Shown: in pieces, positions 6,323-9,279 of the stretch | Numbering within the stretch: position 1 is the stretch's first letter | Layout of the letters: the number at the start of each line of letters is the position of its first letter | Source of the DNA: an uncultured Ruminococcus sp. | Lineage (GTDB): Bacteria > Bacillota > Clostridia > Oscillospirales > CAG-272 | Reading direction: 5' to 3' | DNA: 9,279 bases | Assembly: GCA_902766115.1 (NCBI GenBank) | Contig: CACXCL010000246.1 | Span: 1 to 9,279, forward strand | Notes under the pieces: generated by a model | The model's database searches: none | Seen by the model: the letters and a program-made list of their open reading frames with translations, nothing else | What the model was told of the DNA's origin: nothing | Position numbers and translations under genes: made by a program

Positions 6323-6354
6323 AAAACCGCCTCCGGCACACCGGAGGCGGTTTT
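6323..6354. terminator. bidirectional intrinsic terminator between convergent genes
   Basis: A perfect 14-bp stem (6323-6336 with 6341-6354) closes on a CACA loop. It starts with AAAA and ends with TTTT, so both strands carry a short T tract. It lies 46 nt after the hydrolase-like gene and 41 nt after the stop of the convergent glycosylase gene, and can serve both. Confidence 0.92.
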
Positions 6355-6395
6355 AGTTGGACGCAGGGTACAGGGAAAGAACCGGCGCCGCGGTT

Positions 6396-6995
6396 TTAAA
6401 CAGAAAACACTTCTTTATACTGTTCCCGCCTTGTCTCGCTGCCGCCGGGGATGCCCTGTAGCGCCCGCGGCGACGGAGAATAGAGCAGGATCACGCGGTA
6501 CGCCCTGCCTCCGATCACCACCGAGCGCTCTCTTTTGTTCCCATTTGCGGCTGTGTGACGGCGGTCGTCCGCCGTAAACCTGTTCATCAGGTCCCTGACA
6601 AGTCCGCCCGTGTAAATTAGGGTGTTGATCCCGGGATTTTCCGCAAGGAGCCGTCTCATATCCCGCGGCTCGATCTCCTTCAGCGAGTCGTCGCCCGATC
6701 TGCCGCCTTCGTGGATACACTTTTCCACCGCGTCGGTTATCCCGAAGCCGTGCCTCTCAAGATAAGCCTTTCTCTGCATGGTGGCACGTTCGGTGTTCTC
6801 AAAGTCAAAAGTCTCTCCGGACGCCTCTCCGATCAGTCGCCAGAAGCAGTTGTCTCTCGATCCGTAATAGAAATCCACGTCTCCGGCGAGCAGTTCCTTC
6901 GGTTCGACGCAGAACCTCCGCGGCGGCATGGTACCAACGATCAGCTTTGTCGCCCCGGGCGGGGCGAACGGCTCGTACGGGTGGATCGAATACAT
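6396..6995 (-). CDS. uracil-DNA glycosylase superfamily protein, DNA-deoxyinosine (hypoxanthine) glycosylase-like
   Basis: A 199-residue protein with the layout of family 6 (HDG) enzymes of the UDG superfamily. It has a first motif, LIVGTMPP (18-25), then FYYGSRDNCFW (42-52), matching the family's YY..HPxNxFW with the key Asn at N49. A GITDAV segment follows (85-90), then INTLIYTGG (123-131) and the second active-site motif as ILLYSPSPR (169-177) in place of the usual LPSTSPA. Such enzymes remove deaminated bases to start base-excision repair. The ATG at 6995 has AGAGGA close upstream. A TTG at 7013 with GGAGG seven nt upstream is also possible, but that site lies inside the hairpin at 7017-7045. 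No promoter is visible before it. The integrated element lies directly upstream and may have cut it off from its normal operon. Superfamily is firm; exact base specificity is not. Confidence 0.85.
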   Translation of the reverse strand: MYSIHPYEPFAPPGATKLIVGTMPPRRFCVEPKELLAGDVDFYYGSRDNCFWRLIGEASGETFDFENTERATMQRKAYLERHGFGITDAVEKCIHEGGRSGDDSLKEIEPRDMRRLLAENPGINTLIYTGGLVRDLMNRFTADDRRHTAANGNKRERSVVIGGRAYRVILLYSPSPRALQGIPGGSETRREQYKEVFSV

Positions 6996-7016
6996 GCTTT
7001 CCTCTTTTCTCAAAAT

Positions 7017-7045
7017 CTCCCTCCGCCGTTTTGCGGCGGAGGGAG
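7017..7045 (-). terminator. GC-rich hairpin upstream of the glycosylase gene, probable terminator of the interrupted chromosomal gene
   Basis: A perfect 12-bp stem (7017-7028 with 7034-7045) has a 5-nt loop. On the minus strand it is followed by ATTTTG, a short T tract, and on the plus strand by TTTCG. It lies 7 nt after the recombinase stop codon and 21 nt before the glycosylase ATG. I read it as an older host terminator or attenuator that predates the insertion. Confidence 0.6.
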
Positions 7046-7052
7046 TTTCGTA

Positions 7053-8879
7053 TCAGTGCGATATTCTCTTATTTACCCTGCTTGATCGCGGCCTGTGCAG
7101 ATAGGTAAAAATATGGGGGTTTTTAATGAAATGAGCATTGTCCTCATTCTTTTCCCTATGTACCGAGGAAATCTTTTCGATTTCCTCCAATTTGATAATG
7201 CAGTTTTTCTTTCTGCCTTCCGCTGTAAAGGTTGCTTTTACATCTGCTGTCCCATTCAGATTAACATACCAATCAAATGTAGTATCCGATGTTGGTGTTA
7301 TCAGATATACAAACTGATTGACAACATCATGGCTGATAGTGCTACCACTAAAATCAATAAGGCTGTTCAGAGTGGAACGGATACCCTCTATATCTAATCC
7401 TTTCGTATTGCTTTTTTCCTGTGGAATTTCATCAAGTGCTTTTTGAAGTTTCTTGATTTCTTCATCGACAGGACTTCTCATTGTTTGATACTCGTCTTTG
7501 GAAATCTCTCCATCAGCTCTCATAGCAATCAAGTTAGTCAGTCTGCTATTTGCCTTATCCAATTTCGCCTGTATCGTTACCGTATCGGATTGAGTTTCGT
7601 TAGATTTTTCTTCCTTATAATAACACTTAATTAGGTCTAACGCAATCAGTACAGACTCTTTTCTCTCCGTCCAGAGATGCTCTAACAGAGCTTTTGCCAT
7701 AAAATCGAGTTTCCAATCGGTTATCATTCTGCTGTCACAATATCCCTCAGTATCTAAACCGATTTCAGCTCTTTTCCGTTTAATTCCGTTGTTAAGCTGA
7801 TTGTAGCATTGATAACCGTAAGAGGTTTTTCCGTCCAATTTCGTATGCCATTTATTTTTACGGTATGATGAGCCGCAGGAACAACGCAGCTTATTGACCC
7901 ATATATCTCGTGAATCACGCTTACTATGTGTGTTTTTCCCTGACGATACACATACAGGTTTTACTCTACTTTCCCTTATCGCCTGTGCTTTATTCCATAT
8001 CTCTTGAGAAATAATAGCAGGGAAATCTCCCTCAACATATTCATAAGTGGACATATCAAGATTGTTAATTCGCTTCTGCTCTAAAAAATTATTGCTTCTG
8101 GATTTGTTGTAACACTTTGTTCCTGTGTAGGTGGCATTTTTTATCGCTCTCATAATATTTGAAACGCTCCACTTTATAAGTCCAGAAGCTGTTTTCCTTT
8201 TTCGCTCCGTCAAAATCTTTGCGATTTTCATCGAGCCATAACCTTGCAGATACAAATCATATATCATTCTGACCGTTTCTGCCTGTTCCTCATTGATAAC
8301 ATAGGTATCTCCAACACGGTCATAACCTAAAATATTACCGTTTCCATAGAGAACACCATTATCACGGCTGATTTTCTGACCTGCTTTTACACGCTCGGAA
8401 GTCTTACGACTTTCTTCCTGTGCCAATGTTGCCATAAGAGATAGCCGCAGTTCTCCATCTCCGTCCATTGTCCAAATATTATCGTCGATAAAAAACACCT
8501 CAACGCCTATGCCTTTCAACTCTCTTGTAACAACAAGGGTATCCACAACATTTCGTGCAAAACGGCATACCTCTCTGGTAACAATTAAATCAAATTTACC
8601 TTGCTTGGCATCTTCAATCATTTTCAAAAAGGCAGGGCGTTTTTTTGCCTGTGTTCCCGTGATACCTTCATCAATATATCGTTCACAGACCGTCCAGTTC
8701 GGATGATATTTTACTTGGTCATCATACCATTGTAACTGATTTTCCAATGCAGATAACTGTGCTTCGTGTTCTGTTGATACACGACCATAAATAGCAACAT
8801 TTCTGGCTCTATTTCTATCAAACTGAGCATAATCTGTGAGCTTAAATCGGTAATTATATTCATTTACTGCTGTATTCAT
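7053..8879 (-). CDS. large serine recombinase (site-specific integrase of the mobile element)
   Basis: A 608-residue recombinase that should integrate and excise the element. Order: N-terminal resolvase domain (about 26-175) with YGRVS at 31-35, where S35 is the nucleophile and R33 is conserved, and CRFARN (105-110) giving the paired active-site arginines R106 and R109. Next come a recombinase domain (about 180-300), a zinc ribbon with CSC at 333-335, C358 and C381, and a coiled coil at about 435-485. GGAGG eight nt upstream fixes the ATG at 8879, rather than the ATG at 8894 that contains that site. It is AT-rich, unlike the genes to its left. It follows the 45-residue gene by 38 nt and is probably in the same operon. 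Its last ~14 codons (7053-7097) lie in GC-rich DNA that seems chromosomal, so the natural C-terminus may be replaced at this integration site. Confidence 0.95.
   Translation of the reverse strand: MNTAVNEYNYRFKLTDYAQFDRNRARNVAIYGRVSTEHEAQLSALENQLQWYDDQVKYHPNWTVCERYIDEGITGTQAKKRPAFLKMIEDAKQGKFDLIVTREVCRFARNVVDTLVVTRELKGIGVEVFFIDDNIWTMDGDGELRLSLMATLAQEESRKTSERVKAGQKISRDNGVLYGNGNILGYDRVGDTYVINEEQAETVRMIYDLYLQGYGSMKIAKILTERKRKTASGLIKWSVSNIMRAIKNATYTGTKCYNKSRSNNFLEQKRINNLDMSTYEYVEGDFPAIISQEIWNKAQAIRESRVKPVCVSSGKNTHSKRDSRDIWVNKLRCSCGSSYRKNKWHTKLDGKTSYGYQCYNQLNNGIKRKRAEIGLDTEGYCDSRMITDWKLDFMAKALLEHLWTERKESVLIALDLIKCYYKEEKSNETQSDTVTIQAKLDKANSRLTNLIAMRADGEISKDEYQTMRSPVDEEIKKLQKALDEIPQEKSNTKGLDIEGIRSTLNSLIDFSGSTISHDVVNQFVYLITPTSDTTFDWYVNLNGTADVKATFTAEGRKKNCIIKLEEIEKISSVHREKNEDNAHFIKNPHIFTYLHRPRSSRVNKRISH
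7069..7101 (-). pseudogene. possible 3' end of the chromosomal gene interrupted by the element
   Basis: On the minus strand, in a frame other than the recombinase, the bases read AQAAIKQGK followed by TAA at 7069-7071. The codons are GC-rich (GCC, GCG, ATC, AAG, CAG) like the chromosomal genes, and a terminator-like hairpin follows 23 nt later. Upstream of about 7101 the frame continues into AT-rich element DNA. This is what insertion into the 3' end of a host gene would leave. The gene cannot be named from nine residues, and the call rests on composition and context. Confidence 0.35.
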
Positions 8880-8917
8880 AAAGCATACCTCCATTTCTGA
8901 TTACATTCTACCTATTA

Positions 8918-9055
8918 TCAAGCCGCTTGTGAAATGTGCGAATTGGTGTGCTTCACAATATTTGTATATGTGGCTTGATTTATTTTCCCTTTTTCAAGAA
9001 GTATCTCAATGAGTTTCAAAGCTGCGGTATATTTATCTACTTTAATATCGTCCAT
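8918..9055 (-). CDS. 45-residue SHOCT-like small protein between the toxin and recombinase genes
   Basis: A short ORF beginning MDDIKVDKYTAALKLIEILL and ending in SHISQAA. The middle (LIEILLEKGKINQATYTNI, residues 15-33) resembles the SHOCT pattern, a short helix pair with an LxxKGxIxxxxY core often found at protein C-termini in Firmicutes mobile elements. AAAGGAGG at 9061-9068, five nt before the ATG, is a near-ideal ribosome site and makes translation very likely. The gene overlaps the 3' end of the MazF gene by 14 nt (9042-9055) and precedes the recombinase by 38 nt, so the three are probably one transcript. It may help control the recombinase or act with the toxin; neither is shown by the sequence. 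It could be compared with antitoxins, although those usually precede the toxin gene. Confidence 0.8.
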   Translation of the reverse strand: MDDIKVDKYTAALKLIEILLEKGKINQATYTNIVKHTNSHISQAA

Positions 9056-9279
9056 TTTGACCTCCTTTCAGAGAAACACTAATGGCAAGAGCCTTGTCAA
9101 CTCTTGCCATTATGTTATTGGGCATCATTCCCATATACTGTTTTAACCTCTGCTTATCAATCGTCCGTATCTGCTCAAGCAGAATAACAGAATCCTTGTC
9201 AAGCCCTTCATAATTACTTACTGCGGTATGTGTGGGCAACTTTGCTTTTGTGTGTACTCGGCTCGTAATTGCTGCAATG
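9042..9279 (-). CDS. mazF: MazF/PemK-family endoribonuclease toxin, C-terminal part (5' end beyond the window)
   Basis: The last 78 residues of a MazF/PemK toxin; the frame is open to the window edge. The visible part matches the C-terminal two thirds of the family as known from Bacillus EndoA. IAAITS at the edge contains the threonine equivalent to catalytic T48. KAKLPTH follows, and then the hallmark DSVILLEQIRTIDKQRL. The conserved Arg of the active site (R25 in EndoA) would be further upstream, outside the window. MazF toxins cleave mRNA at short sequences in the cytosol and are held by a MazE-type antitoxin. No antitoxin is visible: the gene after it is the 45-residue SHOCT-like protein, so a MazE would have to lie upstream beyond 9279 or be absent. 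The last residues (KGGQNGRY) overlap the next gene's ribosome site and start. It could be a stability module of the element. Confidence 0.93.
   Translation of the reverse strand, partial: IAAITSRVHTKAKLPTHTAVSNYEGLDKDSVILLEQIRTIDKQRLKQYMGMMPNNIMARVDKALAISVSLKGGQNGRY

Larger units (their letters stand above)
7100..9279. mobile_element. one end of an AT-rich integrative element (integrative conjugative element, transposon or prophage), continuing past the window
   Basis: From about 7100 rightward the DNA is much more AT-rich than the left part, and the codon use of the genes changes with it. The content (large serine recombinase at the extreme end, preceded by a small protein and a MazF toxin) fits the integrase end of an integrative element. 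The left boundary is estimated from the composition change and from the host-like codons at 7069-7098; it is uncertain by some tens of bases. The other end, the cargo and the element type are outside the window. Serine recombinases use short core sequences, so no long direct repeat is expected. Confidence 0.75.

Noticed and set aside
8880..8894. Upstream ATG at 8894 as the recombinase start
   Set aside because: The GGAGG that would serve the gene lies within those first codons and is ideally placed for the ATG at 8879.
1..9279. CRISPR array, tRNA, rRNA, or insertion sequence with terminal repeats
   Set aside because: No regularly spaced direct repeats, tRNA cloverleaf, rRNA core sequence or DDE transposase frame was seen on either strand.

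Overview
The window looks like a fairly GC-rich member of the Clostridia, probably a gut or rumen Oscillospirales/Christensenellales-like lineage, carrying the end of an AT-rich integrated mobile element. Support for this comes from several features. Strong AGGAGG-type ribosome sites and near-consensus sigma-A promoters with 17-bp spacers (three of them with a TGn extended -10) precede the chromosomal genes. There are compact genes with intrinsic terminators, Firmicutes-type XRE regulators, and a large serine recombinase with a MazF toxin of the Bacillus EndoA type. The lineage is inferred; there is no marker gene.

Chromosomal part (about 1-7100). At the left edge lies the 3' end of an unidentified transcript, possibly a structured RNA, ending in an intrinsic terminator. 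A convergent gene for an RNA 2',3'-cyclic phosphodiesterase-like protein (ThpR/LigT family) follows. It is divergent from a small three-helix membrane protein, and a perfect 13-bp palindrome covers the phosphodiesterase -35 box. Next is a translationally coupled pair of paralogous XRE regulators on the minus strand (1058-2727). Their promoter is flanked by two dyads, which suggests autoregulation. Divergent from them is a 73-residue, very acidic protein with an internal repeat. Then comes a single-gene unit for a 964-residue cytosolic protein with the layout of a glycoside hydrolase (beta domain, TIM-barrel-like part, glutamine-amidotransferase-like part, beta C-terminus). It ends in a 14-bp hairpin shared with a convergent uracil/hypoxanthine-DNA-glycosylase superfamily gene.

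Mobile part (about 7100-9279, continuing beyond the window). Base composition falls sharply and all genes run on the minus strand. In transcription order they are: the C-terminal part of a MazF/PemK toxin, a 45-residue SHOCT-like protein overlapping it by 14 nt, and a 608-residue large serine recombinase. The recombinase frame runs into GC-rich chromosomal-looking DNA. Its last ~14 codons overlap, in another frame, a short stretch that reads like the true 3' end of an interrupted chromosomal gene followed by a hairpin. This places one end of the element at about 7098-7105.

The chromosomal genes look like independent transcription units rather than one pathway. The points most worth following up are the paralogous regulator pair with its divergent small acidic gene, the unclassified hydrolase-like protein, the toxin/small protein/recombinase cassette, and the recombinase tail that appears to be borrowed from the host.
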